From contig NZ_JAHXBG010000010.1 in assembly GCF_020103725.1 (NCBI RefSeq), forward strand, positions 333,659 through 397,658: a stretch of DNA of 64,000 nucleotides, written 5' to 3'. The translations under genes and the position numbers were made by a program. Under the pieces are notes generated by a model that did not search any database, was not told where the DNA came from, and worked only from the letters and a program-made list of their open reading frames with translations. Positions within the stretch are counted from its first letter, which is position 1; the number at the start of each line of letters is the position of its first letter. Positions 17,076-26,976 of the stretch are shown here, piece after piece. This stretch comes from Hyalangium gracile. Its GTDB lineage: Bacteria > Myxococcota > Myxococcia > Myxococcales > Myxococcaceae.

Positions 17076-17744
17076 TCAAGGCAACCAATCCTTTCCCTCG
17101 AACATCTGGATGTTGCCAGATTCATCATAGACTCGACCAATCTGAACCCACTGGCGCTCACGAAGCGCCGAAACGATGCGCGTCACATAGTTATAACCAA
17201 AAGCCCTGCATACCCCTCCCCCATCTAGATACAATAAATACAACTCGCGATGAAACACCCGCCCGGTCTTCTTGTCCACGACACGGGAAGGGCGCCAGGT
17301 GCCGCTCAAGTCCCCAGGTGAAAACCGTATGTTGTGCGGGTGAGTGTGGTCACCTCCGATGATGATGGCATCCGAATGACTTGGGTCATTGAGCGCTTGC
17401 GGCATCGAACAAGTCTTCGAACCCTTCGTATCGAGCTTCTCTCTGACATCGGAAAGATAGCTGAGATAAAAGGCATCCTCGCCCGGTGCGTAATAGCTTA
17501 GCGCGCAGTATTCACTTCCATGCACGCCACCGGTTGCCCCACCCTGGCTCGTCATGATCTTGCACGCATTCGCGGCCAACTCTTCCGTATTCCTGAAGGG
17601 GCCCGCCAGGGGCCCGGCGACCTCAAGGAGTCCATCGGGGCGACGGTACACTCGGACATTTGGGTTGGTCCCACACCCCATGGTGATTCCCAGCACTACA
17701 AGCGCGGCGACCCGCAGCAACCTTATAGGACGGTCGTGCGCCAT
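17076..17744 (-). CDS. lipoprotein with JAB/JAMM-like motif (DUF4329-like)
   Basis: 222-aa lipoprotein with signal ending VVLGITMGC. The central IIIGGDHTHPHNIRFSPGDL (about residues 128-147) resembles the HxHP...SxxD metal site of JAB/JAMM proteases and related DUF4329 toxin domains, though the spacing between HTH and S is one residue shorter than classic JAMM. The C-terminal part is YLLYLDGGGVCRAFGYNYV. The lipoprotein signal, single small domain and adjacent small gene make an outer-membrane-exchanged or contact-delivered effector possible; this is inference. A house-keeping envelope enzyme is an alternative. Confidence 0.62.
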   Translation of the reverse strand: MAHDRPIRLLRVAALVVLGITMGCGTNPNVRVYRRPDGLLEVAGPLAGPFRNTEELAANACKIMTSQGGATGGVHGSEYCALSYYAPGEDAFYLSYLSDVREKLDTKGSKTCSMPQALNDPSHSDAIIIGGDHTHPHNIRFSPGDLSGTWRPSRVVDKKTGRVFHRELYLLYLDGGGVCRAFGYNYVTRIVSALRERQWVQIGRVYDESGNIQMFEGKDWLP

Positions 17745-17911
17745 GCAGGCTTCCTCATTCCTGGGCTCCCCTCAGCATCTCTGCCCGCAATGCTCTCACG
17801 AACATCCAAGATAGATGACACCAAACGGTGGGGGAAGAGCTGGGAGAACCAACCCACCACGCAACCTCACGGGTCGCGAGTTCCCGGAACAGATGCCACG
17901 GCAGGAGTACG

Positions 17912-18736
17912 TCAGCGTGAGGGCTTGCGGAAGATAGGCGCTGCTCCAGCGGCCCGCTCGAGCCCGAACGCGCCTTCGGGAAGCGACTCGTGCCCGCCGA
18001 TGACGAGCAGCCCTCCGGGAACGAGCCGCTCCACCAGTCGCTCGAGCACCTCTCGCTGGAGCGGCGGGGCGAAGTACGTGAAGGCCACGTTGCGGCAGAG
18101 CACGAGGTGGAATGGCCCCGCCGGCAGCTCCGCGCGCAAGTCCTGACAACGGAAGGTGAGGTCCTCGCGGAACTCCGCGGCCAGGCACTGCTCTCCCTCC
18201 TCCGTGAGCGTGAAGGCCCGAGCAGCCCACTCGGCTGGCAGCTCGCGCAGAGTGCCCGGCGGATAGCAGCCTCGACGCGCCCTTCCGAGCAGGGCCTCAT
18301 CCGCGTCGGTAGCCAGCAGCTCCAGCCTCAGCTCCGTGAAGGCTGGCGCGAGCCCCAGCCGGAAGAGGACGGCCACGGTGTAGGGCTCCTCGCCCGAGGC
18401 ACACCCCGCGCTCCACACGTGGAACACGCTCTCACCTCGAGCCCGCGCCTCGCGCAGGAGCACGGGCAGCAGCTCCTCGCGCAGCACATCGAACACGTGC
18501 CGGTCCCGGTAGAAGCGGGAGATGGTGACACGGCAGAGCGCGTCGAGCACCGCCCACTCGGCCTCATCCGTCTCCAGGCGCTCACGGTAGGCGGCGGCCC
18601 CCTCCAGCCCGAGCCCCTTCATCCGCCGGCCGATGCGCTTGCACACCTGCCCTCGCACCCGACGAAACCCCTCCCAGCGCAGGCGCAGGCGCGGCGCGGC
18701 CCACCGCAGCAGCTCCACGCACTCGCGGTCCGTCAT
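17912..18736 (-). CDS. CheR-type SAM-dependent methyltransferase
   Basis: 274-aa protein. FHVWSAGCASGEEPYTVAV near residue 106 is the SAM-binding motif of CheR; VTISRFYRDRHVFDVL matches the CheR TxFFR region with an S for F; LATDADEALLGRARRGCYP and FHLVLCRNVAFTYF are further CheR motifs. CheR methylates glutamates on chemoreceptors. No receptor or che gene adjoins it in this window, so it may serve another Che/Frz-like system. It is followed by no coupled gene on its own strand. Confidence 0.88.
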   Translation of the reverse strand: MTDRECVELLRWAAPRLRLRWEGFRRVRGQVCKRIGRRMKGLGLEGAAAYRERLETDEAEWAVLDALCRVTISRFYRDRHVFDVLREELLPVLLREARARGESVFHVWSAGCASGEEPYTVAVLFRLGLAPAFTELRLELLATDADEALLGRARRGCYPPGTLRELPAEWAARAFTLTEEGEQCLAAEFREDLTFRCQDLRAELPAGPFHLVLCRNVAFTYFAPPLQREVLERLVERLVPGGLLVIGGHESLPEGAFGLERAAGAAPIFRKPSR

Positions 18737-18769
18737 GGCCTCCGCCTCGGGCTCACTCCGGGAGCGCCG

Positions 18770-20293
18770 TCACTGCTGGATCTGCTCCCACAAGTCCGGC
18801 CCGCCATGCCCCTCCGGCGGAAAGCGCCGCGTGAAGCGGGACCGGAACCACTGCTTGCTCTCCTCGGTGAGCTGCCAGTCTCCACGCCACCCCAGCACCA
18901 CGAAGCGACTGCGCTCCAGCAGCTCGCGGATCGCCTGCTGCGAGGCCGGCGTCCGGAAGGCCTCCGCCGTCTGCGTGAACTCCCGGCCCGTGGACATGGC
19001 TCCCCGAAGCATCAACGCATAGGAGTCCACCACCAGCGGCGCATCCGGGATGCTCGGTGGCAACAGGCCTCCCGCAAGCCCCCAGGCCGGCTCGAACGCG
19101 AAGAGCGATGCGCCTCGCGGCACCGACTGGCGGATGTACTTGCCGAGCAGCACCGTCTCGCGCTCCTTCATGCGCAGCCCCCCGCGCAGGAACGACACGG
19201 TGGGCGTCACCACCGCCACACACAGCACCAGCCACACGGACAGGGCCCAGTGCGGACGCCACGTCGTGAGCCACTGATAGACGGCCGCGGCCCCCATCCC
19301 CGCCAGGATCGCCTCCGAGGCGGCCAGGTAGGTGTTGTACTGGTTCCAGTAGCTGGGGGACGTCAGGAACGCGGTGATGGTCAGGATGTATGCCACCGCG
19401 CCGAGCCGCTCCGCCGGCCGCGTCGGCTCCGCCGTCCGGAACGCTCGCACCGCCACCAGGATGAGCCCCAGCAACGCCAGCGCCATGCCCACCAGGCGAC
19501 GCTCATGGAAGAGCTCGTGCATGCGGCCGAGCTGGCTCAGCTCGCCATCCGCGGGGCGCATCGCGTGGAACATGAACACCTGGGAGAAGAACTCCGTGGG
19601 CGCCTTCCACACGAAGGGCCCCACCAGCAGCGCCACCGTCCCCCCCGCCGCGAGCACCAGTCCCAGGTGGGCTCGCCAGTTCGGCCACGGCGGACGCGAG
19701 ATCAACGCGGCGAAGAGCCAGATGCCGCCCAGCACCTTCACCGAGATGGCCAGCCCGAAGAACACGCCCGCCAGCAGCCACCGCGGCTCCTCGCGCCCCG
19801 AGCGCGGCTCCGCCAGCCACGCATTCGCCCCCGACAGGCATGCGAGGTTCAGCAGCGGCTCCAGGAAGGGGCCTCGCTCGACGAGCACCGCCTCGGGATA
19901 GGTGGCGTAGGCCAGCGCCGCCACCACGCCCGCCACCGGCCCCCACACGCGCATCGCGAGCCGGCCCACCAGCAGCACGCTGAGCGCCCCGCTCACCGCG
20001 GCCATCCACCGGGCCAGCGCGAAGCCGCCATCCATGCCCACCTGCGAGCCGGCCAGGGCCGCCGGCCCCCAGAGCCACACCGAGCCCGGAGGGTGCACGA
20101 AGATGAAGTCCCGGTACGGCCAGTGCCCCTGGAAGAAGAGCGCCGAGGCCGAGAAGTAGACGCCCTCGTCATAGTCGATGGGGTAGCCGAAGGCGCCCCC
20201 AGACCGGAGCAACGGGATGAGTCGCAGCACGCCGGCGGCTACCGCCACGAGCGCCAGCGCCCATACCCCTCGTCGTTCCCAGCCACGCTCCAT
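18770..20293 (-). CDS. GT39-like membrane glycosyltransferase
   Basis: 507-aa protein with about 10-12 transmembrane helices. The first external loop carries DYDEGVYFSASALFFQGHWP and YRDFIFVHPPGS, matching the acidic pair and HPPG-type loop of the PMT/ArnT (GT39) superfamily that uses lipid-linked sugars. A soluble C-terminal part ends GGPDLWEQIQQ. The target, protein or lipid, cannot be deduced. The start at 20293 (MERGWERRG) directly precedes the first helix. It lies 33 bases upstream of cheR and may be co-transcribed. Confidence 0.82.
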   Translation of the reverse strand: MERGWERRGVWALALVAVAAGVLRLIPLLRSGGAFGYPIDYDEGVYFSASALFFQGHWPYRDFIFVHPPGSVWLWGPAALAGSQVGMDGGFALARWMAAVSGALSVLLVGRLAMRVWGPVAGVVAALAYATYPEAVLVERGPFLEPLLNLACLSGANAWLAEPRSGREEPRWLLAGVFFGLAISVKVLGGIWLFAALISRPPWPNWRAHLGLVLAAGGTVALLVGPFVWKAPTEFFSQVFMFHAMRPADGELSQLGRMHELFHERRLVGMALALLGLILVAVRAFRTAEPTRPAERLGAVAYILTITAFLTSPSYWNQYNTYLAASEAILAGMGAAAVYQWLTTWRPHWALSVWLVLCVAVVTPTVSFLRGGLRMKERETVLLGKYIRQSVPRGASLFAFEPAWGLAGGLLPPSIPDAPLVVDSYALMLRGAMSTGREFTQTAEAFRTPASQQAIRELLERSRFVVLGWRGDWQLTEESKQWFRSRFTRRFPPEGHGGPDLWEQIQQ

Positions 20294-20420
20294 GGACCCT
20301 GGACGGTACCCATGGACGCGGGAAAGTAAAAGGACGCTTCCCATTCGTGACAACGCGCGGAAGGCTGGAAATCGCGGACTCGCGACGAACGCCCTTGACG
20401 CCGGACGACGAACGGTCTGC

Positions 20421-22001
20421 TCAGGCGCTACCCTCGGCCTCGCTCTCGTGGAGCGCGGCCTCCACCTCGGCGCCCAGCGGATAGATGGTGAGGTGGCGCA
20501 CCGGCTCACTGCCCTGGCTCACCGTCTCCAGGTGGTATCGGCTCACGAGCCGGTGCTGCAGCTTGCGCAGCCGGGGCGGACGCGGCGCCAGCGGCACGGC
20601 CACGCCCTCGCTCAGCACGCGCTGGATGGCGTGCTCGGCCTCCGCCACGGCCTCGCGCACCAGGTCCTCGTCCACGCCCTCCACCATCAGGAAGGCCCCG
20701 CGCAGCGCCCGCCGCAGCTCCGCCCCGCTGTTGCGCTTGAGCACCTCCACGCGCGCGCCCGTCCGCTCCACCGTGCGCCGCATCTTCGGATCGTTCGCCC
20801 GTGAGCGCAGCGTGAGGATGAGGTCCGCCGACTCCAGCCGCCCCACCACCCGCGCTTCCACCTTCAGCTCGCGCAGCACGCGGTCCAGCAAGTCCCGGCT
20901 CACCGCGTGCGCGTAGACACGCGTAGGCCCGCTGTACGGCGCGGGTGCCGCCGGGGCCGCCTTGCTCCGAGGCGCCGGCAGCGGCGCCACCGACTGCGGC
21001 ACCGCCTCCACCTTCAGCTCTCCCCCGTCCAGCCGCCGCCGCTCGCCGCCCACCTCCTGGCCCGCCAGCAGCCGGTCCACCGCCTCCGCCGTGTCCAGGT
21101 GCACCAGCACCTCGTCCCGGCCCACCATCTCCACCACCATGTCGAAGGTGGGCGGTGCCTTGCGCTCGCTCACCGTCTTCTGCGTGTTGCGCCGGCGGGC
21201 CTCCTCGTCACTCAGCGTCACCGTGTGCACCCCGCCCACCAGGTCCGAGAGCGTGGGGTTGAGCACCAGGTTCTCCAGCGTGTTGCCGTGCGCCGTCGCC
21301 ACCAGCTGCACGCCGCGCTCGGCGATGGTGCGCGCCGCCGCCGCCTCGGCCGAGGTGCCGATCTCGTCCACGATGATGGCCTCGGGCATGTGGTTCTCCA
21401 CCGCCTCGATCATCACGTCGTGCTGACGGTCCGGCCGCGACACCTGCATGCGCCGCGCGCCGCCGATGCCCGGGTGGGGGATGTCTCCGTCTCCGCCAAT
21501 CTCGTTGGAGGTGTCCACCACCATCACCCGCTTGCGCAAGTCGTCCGCGAGCACGCGCGCCACCTCGCGCAGCTTCGTCGTCTTGCCCACGCCGGGCCGG
21601 CCCAGCAGCAGCAGGTTGCGCCCGGTGCCGATGAGGTCCTTCAGCATGTCGATGGTGCCGAACACCGCGCGCCCCACGCGCAGCGTGAGCCCCACCACGC
21701 GGCCCTTGCGGTTGCGGATGGCGGAGACGCGGTGGAGCGTGCGCTCGATGCCGGCGCGGTTGTCCTCGCCCGGCGGCCCCACCTGCGCCAGCACGTGCTC
21801 CAGGTCCGCCTGCGCCACGGGCTCGTCCCGCAGCCGCTGGGAGCCCTGGGTGAGCCGGGCCTCGGGCGGACGGCCCAGGTCCATCACCACCTCCAGGACT
21901 TCGCCCGGCGTCAGCTCGCGCACCACGGCCCGCAGAGCGGGAGGGAGCACATTCACCAGGAGCAGGAAGTCGTCATCGGGCTCGAGGCGCGTCTGTTCCA
22001 T
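20421..22001 (-). CDS. AAA ATPase with R3H-type C-terminal domain (Ycf45/SpoIIIAA-like)
   Basis: 526-aa protein. Walker A is GRPGVGKTTKL near residue 150, Walker B is AIIVDEIG, and VATAHGNTLENL is a sensor-like region, as in SpoIIIAA/Ycf45-type single-stranded nucleic-acid ATPases. The C-terminal part (YAHAVSRDLLDRVLRELKVE; HAIQRVLSEG) resembles the R3H-containing Ycf45 family. A linker rich in Pro/Ala separates the two. The start at 22001 follows GGAGGT at optimal spacing. The biological role is undetermined. Confidence 0.85.
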   Translation of the reverse strand: MEQTRLEPDDDFLLLVNVLPPALRAVVRELTPGEVLEVVMDLGRPPEARLTQGSQRLRDEPVAQADLEHVLAQVGPPGEDNRAGIERTLHRVSAIRNRKGRVVGLTLRVGRAVFGTIDMLKDLIGTGRNLLLLGRPGVGKTTKLREVARVLADDLRKRVMVVDTSNEIGGDGDIPHPGIGGARRMQVSRPDRQHDVMIEAVENHMPEAIIVDEIGTSAEAAAARTIAERGVQLVATAHGNTLENLVLNPTLSDLVGGVHTVTLSDEEARRRNTQKTVSERKAPPTFDMVVEMVGRDEVLVHLDTAEAVDRLLAGQEVGGERRRLDGGELKVEAVPQSVAPLPAPRSKAAPAAPAPYSGPTRVYAHAVSRDLLDRVLRELKVEARVVGRLESADLILTLRSRANDPKMRRTVERTGARVEVLKRNSGAELRRALRGAFLMVEGVDEDLVREAVAEAEHAIQRVLSEGVAVPLAPRPPRLRKLQHRLVSRYHLETVSQGSEPVRHLTIYPLGAEVEAALHESEAEGSA

Positions 22002-22129
22002 AGAGTGACCTCCTGGAAGAATGGGGTCTCCCCTCCCGAACGGCACTGCACGGAGGGACACCTGCTGGCGGGCAGGCGGGCGCTCCTTCCTAGCCCCGCC
22101 CGGGCCCGGTCCGCGATACAGATCGCCTC

Positions 22130-22744
22130 ATGCGCCTCCTGACCTCCTTGCTCTCCCTCACCCTCCTCTGTGTCACTCCCCTCGGCCTCACCGGCTGCGA
22201 CTTCGGCGACGAGGACTCGCAGGAGCCCGATGGCGGCTCGCCCGATGGTGGCTCACCCGATGGCGGTTCGCCGGACGGTGGCTCGGCGGACAGCCCGTTC
22301 GCGCGGGAGATGCTCTCCGCCCACAACGCGGTCCGCATCAATCCCTTGCCCACGCCCAACCCGGCCCTGCCCGTGCTCACCTGGTCCGAGACCGCCGCGG
22401 CCAAGGCCCAGGCGTGGGCGAACCAGTGCAAGTTCGCCCACAACCCTGACCTCAAGGGCTACGGCGAGAACATCTTCGCCGCGACGCCCAACTCCGTGAC
22501 CACCGCGGGCGTCGTGCAGGGCTGGGCCTCCGAGGCGAGCTTCTACGACTACGGAAGGAACACCTGCGCCGCGGGCAAGCAGTGCGGCCACTACACGCAG
22601 ATCGTCTGGAGGGACACCACGCAGGTGGGCTGCGCCTTCAAGGACTGCAACCAGAACTCGCCCTTCGCTGGCTTCCCCCAGTGGCGGTTCTGGGTGTGCG
22701 ACTACACGCCTCCGGGCAACTTCGTCGGCGAGCGCCCGTACTGA
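22130..22744 (+). CDS. CAP/SCP-domain lipoprotein
   Basis: 204-aa secreted lipoprotein with signal ending LGLTGC. Four PDGGS repeats (residues about 33-52) form a flexible linker. The rest is a CAP (SCP/PR-1) domain: MLSAHNAVR, LTWSETAAAKAQAWANQC, GYGENIF, CGHYTQIVWRDTTQVGC and FWVCDYTPPGNFVGERPY. The CAP cavity residues (His in SAHN, His in CGHYTQ, Glu in GEN) are conserved. Bacterial CAP proteins are extracellular and mostly of unknown activity. Confidence 0.92.
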   Translation: MRLLTSLLSLTLLCVTPLGLTGCDFGDEDSQEPDGGSPDGGSPDGGSPDGGSADSPFAREMLSAHNAVRINPLPTPNPALPVLTWSETAAAKAQAWANQCKFAHNPDLKGYGENIFAATPNSVTTAGVVQGWASEASFYDYGRNTCAAGKQCGHYTQIVWRDTTQVGCAFKDCNQNSPFAGFPQWRFWVCDYTPPGNFVGERPY

Positions 22745-22747
22745 GGC

Positions 22748-24142
22748 TCAGCGCTGCACGGACAGGAGCGCCTCGCAGCGACGCGAGAGCTCCTCCGTGT
22801 CGTCTCCCCGGAAGCCGAAGCCTGACCAGCGGTAGGCGGCCATCCGCGTCCCGGATGCACTGGGGCGCGGCGCCACGAAGGAGTCCGTCCGGTGCAGCGC
22901 GCACAGCACCCCGGGCTCCTCCGGCAGGAGCCGGGCGTCGATCAGCGGCCAGGCCAGCCCGGACCCACGCCACCTCGCCACGAGCCTCCCTCCCCGGCCC
23001 TCGTACACGTAGGGCCGCAGCGCCTCTTCCCCATCCAGGGGAGAGAAGCGCCGCTCCAGCGTGAACAGCCGTGGCTCGCCCGAGGCCTCGAGCCGTCCAA
23101 CTTCGAGCGCCGTGAGCGCTCCCGAGCCGACCCGCATCGTCACCTGCTCCCCCTGCACCACCTCCACCTGCGCCACGGGGAGCTCTCCCTGCACCGAGCG
23201 CGCCTGGAGCCTCAGGGCTCCCAGCTTCACCGGCTCGTGCAGCGGCACTTCGCAGCCCTTCAGCCGTGCCTCCGTCTCGGGACTCGCAGCGACCTCCGGC
23301 CAGCCCCTCCCAAAGGGGAAGGAGGTCTCCAGCCCTCCACAGCGCAGGATCCGCTCCACGATGCGGCAGTCCGCCGCGAGGCCCACTCGACCGGCCGGGT
23401 ACTTGTCGCGGAAGCGGAAGTTCCCCACGGAGAAGTAGACGGGCCGTCCGTCCACGCACTCGGGCGCCTGCACCACGTGCGGGTGGTGCCCGACGATCAG
23501 ATCCGCCCCCTGCCTCACGAGCCACTTCGCCGCCTGCCGCTGCGCGGGGTGCGCCCAGTCGAACAGCTCCTCTCCCCAGTGCACGTACACGACGACCAGA
23601 TTCGAGAGCGCTCGCGCCAGCCGCAGCTTCCGCGCCAGCTCCACCGAGGGCAGCTCCCGCACCGGCCCCGTGCCCTTCGTGACTCGAGAGAGCGACACCA
23701 CCCCCACCGTGACGTCCCCCACCCTCAGGAACGTCGGAGACGACTCGTACCGCAGCGGGAAGACTCCCGACTCGGACAGCACCCGCGCCGTCCGCTCCAG
23801 GGCCTCGGGCCCCAGGTCTCGCGAGTGGTTGTTCTCCAGCCCCAGCGCGGTGAACCCCGCCCGGGCCATCAGCGCCCCCGTCGTCTCCGGCATGGCGAAG
23901 CAGGGCGACTCCGGCGTGGGCCGGACACAGGCGGACGCCTCGCCCATCGAGCCCTCCAGGTTCCCCACCACGAGCTGGGACGCCCGCGCCTCCGTGAGCC
24001 AGGAGCTGCTGGCCGGCGGCTCGGGCGTGCCTCGCTCCGCGACGATGTCTCCCACGAAGAGCAGGCGCGGCGCCTCCGCCCTCGCCGGCCCGAAGGCCGA
24101 GAGGACCACCAGCGCCGCGAGGATGAAGGGCCGCGCGCTCAA
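22748..24142 (-). CDS. CapA-like exported metallophosphatase-fold protein
   Basis: 464 aa if it starts at TTG 24142, which overlaps the stop of the upstream gene (TTGA) and leads straight into a signal peptide (SARPFILAALVVLSAFGPARA). Family motifs of CapA/PGA-synthesis proteins are present: LLFVGDIV, VVGNLEGS, LGLENNHSRDLG, VVYVHWGEELFDWAHPAQR, ADLIVGHHPHVVQAPE and VYFSVGNFRF. CapA proteins have a calcineurin-like fold and act in poly-gamma-glutamate or other surface polymer processes. The C-terminal 170 residues are an additional beta-rich region. Confidence 0.85.
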   Translation of the reverse strand: MSARPFILAALVVLSAFGPARAEAPRLLFVGDIVAERGTPEPPASSSWLTEARASQLVVGNLEGSMGEASACVRPTPESPCFAMPETTGALMARAGFTALGLENNHSRDLGPEALERTARVLSESGVFPLRYESSPTFLRVGDVTVGVVSLSRVTKGTGPVRELPSVELARKLRLARALSNLVVVYVHWGEELFDWAHPAQRQAAKWLVRQGADLIVGHHPHVVQAPECVDGRPVYFSVGNFRFRDKYPAGRVGLAADCRIVERILRCGGLETSFPFGRGWPEVAASPETEARLKGCEVPLHEPVKLGALRLQARSVQGELPVAQVEVVQGEQVTMRVGSGALTALEVGRLEASGEPRLFTLERRFSPLDGEEALRPYVYEGRGGRLVARWRGSGLAWPLIDARLLPEEPGVLCALHRTDSFVAPRPSASGTRMAAYRWSGFGFRGDDTEELSRRCEALLSVQR

Positions 24143-26976
24143 GGCCAGGCGATGAACGGAGCAATCCAGGTCGGCCGGGGCGTCCGGGCCTCCATGGCCT
24201 GCCACTCCTCGTCCGAGATGGGCTCGTCCTGGATGACCTCGTAGTACGAGTACACCGCCCCGCGGACGATCTGCCGGCGTCCCAGGTGGGGCACGACCAG
24301 CTTCCACTCCAGCGGCTTGCCCACCGCCACGTGCAGCAGCGGCTTGGGCCCGCCATCCGCCACGTCGGCGATCTTCGAGATGGGCTTCGGCTCCGAGAGC
24401 GCCAGCTTCGGATCCCCCAGGCTCTTGAAGATCAGATAGGTGTGCTCGAAGTTCCGGCCCACGTAGAGGATCTGCTCATACTCCGTGGACGTGAGCGCCT
24501 CGCCCCGGAGCTGCTTCTCCGCCATCGCCTTGAAGGCGCGCGCGGCCTGCGCCGAGCTCGTCAGCCGCTTGAGCACTCCCTCCACCACCGCCTCGCGCTC
24601 CTCCCCGACGTCGCTGGTGAACTGGCGGTTGCCCAGCGAGGCGCTCGCGCGACGGAAGGCCTCGGCCGTGCCCTCGAAGAGCTGGGCGATGGCCTCGAAC
24701 GTCTTCGGATCCGGCTCGACGAACCCGCGCGGCTGCTCCGGCCAGACCCGCTCGAACTCACCGCCCGAGCCCAGCTCGGCGGCGACGCGCTCGTTCACCA
24801 GCACCGTGGCGTGCCGCAGGGTCGCCCAGCTCCCCAGCCCCGTCTGCAGGCGCTTGGCCTTCCACAGCTTCGCGTCCACACCCTTGGGAGGCGCCACGTC
24901 CTCGGCCCACTGCAGGGCCAGGGCACGCAGCCACCTGTCATAGAGGCTCGTCGAGGCCTGGGCCGCCGTGTACTTCTTGAACCGCGCGCCCAGCTCGTCG
25001 AGCGCCCGCCCCAGCGGCGGGAACTGCTCGAGCTCCGAAGCCATCAGCTCCCGAGCCCTCTGGCTGCCCATCGCCGCCGCCACATCCAGCCCGGTGGGCA
25101 GCAGGCGAGGCACCCGCGGCTCCGGGGCCTTCTCCAAGCACCGCTCCGCCACGAAGAGGAGCTCCGGGTCCACCTTCATGCCCGGCGGAACGGGCCCCTG
25201 CATGCGCTCGGGAAGCGGCGTCTCGCAGTGGAACACATCCGTGAGCATCACCTCGTTGTCGAAGCCCCACGAGAGCGGGAACACCATGGCCGTGCTGCTC
25301 GGCGCGCGCAGGTACGGCGGCGGAGCGAACGCCTCCTTCGACCAGATCAGCGGCGCTCGGGCCGGCGCGATGTAGCCGTCGTAGGCGGCGATCCACGCCC
25401 GCGCCAGGTCCTGCGTCCTGGGAGGCAGCCTTCCCAGGAGCTTCGTATCGAGGCCTCTCGACACGTACGTCAGGTAGCGCATCGCCTGGAAGTAGCGCTT
25501 CAAGTCATCCGAGGCGGTGTAGTGGCCGCGCGGCTTCAGCTCGCCGAAGTCGAAGTTGCCGTTCAGCGCCTGGGAGCGCTCCGGGCCCTTGGCCGCGATG
25601 ATGCGCTGGGCCTCGGGGTGCTTCGGCGCCGGCTCCGCGCGCAGGGACTCGAGCGCCGCGAACACCACGTCCCAGCCCTCGGCCAGCTTCTTCCCGTCCT
25701 GGTTCGCCTCGCGGACGAAGTCCCAGAAGCGCGGCATGGCCTGGTAGCGCTCGGCCAGGATGAACGAGCCCTCGTACGCCGCCGCGAACAGCTCCCAGAA
25801 GCCATCGGTGGTGACGAGGTACGGCACCGCCTCGGAGGTCTCCTCGCGGTACAGCTCCTCCTCATAGAGGTGGTAGAGCTGGGTGTACCGTCCGGGCACG
25901 AACGCCCCCGCGTGGCGCCCGAGCTTCTCCAGCTCCGCCTTCGACTTCACCGCCAGCCACCCGTTGGACACGTCCCCCAGCGGAATGGAGACGGGCTCGA
26001 AGACCACGGCGGGCCGCTCGCCGCCGACCACGCCCACCAGCCCCTTACCGTCCACCGTCAGCGCCGGAGGCGCGAGGAAGCGCTGGCCCTCCACGATGGG
26101 CCGGGGCTTCTTCTCGAGCGACAGCTGCACCCGCGCCCCGGGCTTCCCTGGCTCCCAGAGCAGCAGGCCCAGGCCATTGGGCAGGAAGGCCACGGCGGTG
26201 GCGGGCGCGGACGAGCTCTTCTCCCTCAGCTCCCAGGGCGGGGAGTAGTCCGCGATGCGTGCGCTCCCCTTCGCCTCGGTGAAGAGCAGCCGCTGCCCGT
26301 TGGGGTGCACCGCCACCGGCAGGGCGCTCGGCAGGTTGAGGGGCTCCGGCACGTCGTACTCATCCATGTCGCGCGGCTCGAGCTTCTCCGAGGCCGGGCC
26401 AATCACCAGGTACTCGCGCGTGCCCAGCTCCGTGAGCGTGCGCAGGGCGTAGCCGCCCGCGTACCGCACCCCGAAGAAGAGCCGATAGCCTCGCACCTCC
26501 TTCTTCCCGTCGGAGAACAGGAAGGGCCGCGGGCTCACCACCAGCCCCTTCAGCTCGCGGTCGCTCGAGTAGAGCTCCGAGCGCTCCAGGAGGTCGCCCT
26601 CGCCCGGCGGCGTCAGGAGGCTGATCCCCGAGCGGCTCCCCTGTCGCGTGAGGGCGAACACCTTCCCGCCACCCGGGTGCCAGGCCACTGCCTCGACCGA
26701 GACCCCCGCCGGGGCCTTCCACGCCATCGACGGCCTCGCCTTCCCCACCGTCCAGAGCGCCACCCAGGAGCCGCCGTCAGGCGCGCGCACGGCCACGGCC
26801 ACGTCGGGCCCCAGCGGGGAGACCGCGGTCGCGAGGACCTGCTCCCCGGCCGCCAGCTCATACCGCGCCGGTTTCGAGGCAGAGGCGACGACTACCGGCT
26901 CGGGCGTGTCGAAAGGAGAGACAGCGGCTGCAACCCCGGTTAGTAGGCAGGCGAGTGTGGCCAGGAGACGTGTCAT
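24139..26976 (-). CDS. DUF3160 family exported protein
   Basis: 945-aa protein with signal peptide MTRLLATLACLLTGVAAAV. Residues up to about 330 look like a beta-propeller (repeated VAVHPNGQRLLF, VAWHPGGGKVFAL). The remainder matches DUF3160: VPYLVTTDGFWELFAAAYEG, DLKRYFQAMRYLTYVSRGL, HATVLVNERVAAE and VAVGKPLEWKLVVPHLGRRQIVRGAVYSYYE in short pieces. The family is periplasmic or surface and uncharacterised. It is translationally coupled to the downstream CapA-like gene. Confidence 0.82.
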   Translation of the reverse strand: MTRLLATLACLLTGVAAAVSPFDTPEPVVVASASKPARYELAAGEQVLATAVSPLGPDVAVAVRAPDGGSWVALWTVGKARPSMAWKAPAGVSVEAVAWHPGGGKVFALTRQGSRSGISLLTPPGEGDLLERSELYSSDRELKGLVVSPRPFLFSDGKKEVRGYRLFFGVRYAGGYALRTLTELGTREYLVIGPASEKLEPRDMDEYDVPEPLNLPSALPVAVHPNGQRLLFTEAKGSARIADYSPPWELREKSSSAPATAVAFLPNGLGLLLWEPGKPGARVQLSLEKKPRPIVEGQRFLAPPALTVDGKGLVGVVGGERPAVVFEPVSIPLGDVSNGWLAVKSKAELEKLGRHAGAFVPGRYTQLYHLYEEELYREETSEAVPYLVTTDGFWELFAAAYEGSFILAERYQAMPRFWDFVREANQDGKKLAEGWDVVFAALESLRAEPAPKHPEAQRIIAAKGPERSQALNGNFDFGELKPRGHYTASDDLKRYFQAMRYLTYVSRGLDTKLLGRLPPRTQDLARAWIAAYDGYIAPARAPLIWSKEAFAPPPYLRAPSSTAMVFPLSWGFDNEVMLTDVFHCETPLPERMQGPVPPGMKVDPELLFVAERCLEKAPEPRVPRLLPTGLDVAAAMGSQRARELMASELEQFPPLGRALDELGARFKKYTAAQASTSLYDRWLRALALQWAEDVAPPKGVDAKLWKAKRLQTGLGSWATLRHATVLVNERVAAELGSGGEFERVWPEQPRGFVEPDPKTFEAIAQLFEGTAEAFRRASASLGNRQFTSDVGEEREAVVEGVLKRLTSSAQAARAFKAMAEKQLRGEALTSTEYEQILYVGRNFEHTYLIFKSLGDPKLALSEPKPISKIADVADGGPKPLLHVAVGKPLEWKLVVPHLGRRQIVRGAVYSYYEVIQDEPISDEEWQAMEARTPRPTWIAPFIAWP

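Noticed and set aside
22226..22290. Short tandem DNA repeats (GATGGCGGCTCGCC-like) as a possible CRISPR
   Set aside because: They encode PDGGS linker repeats in a CAP lipoprotein and have no spacers.
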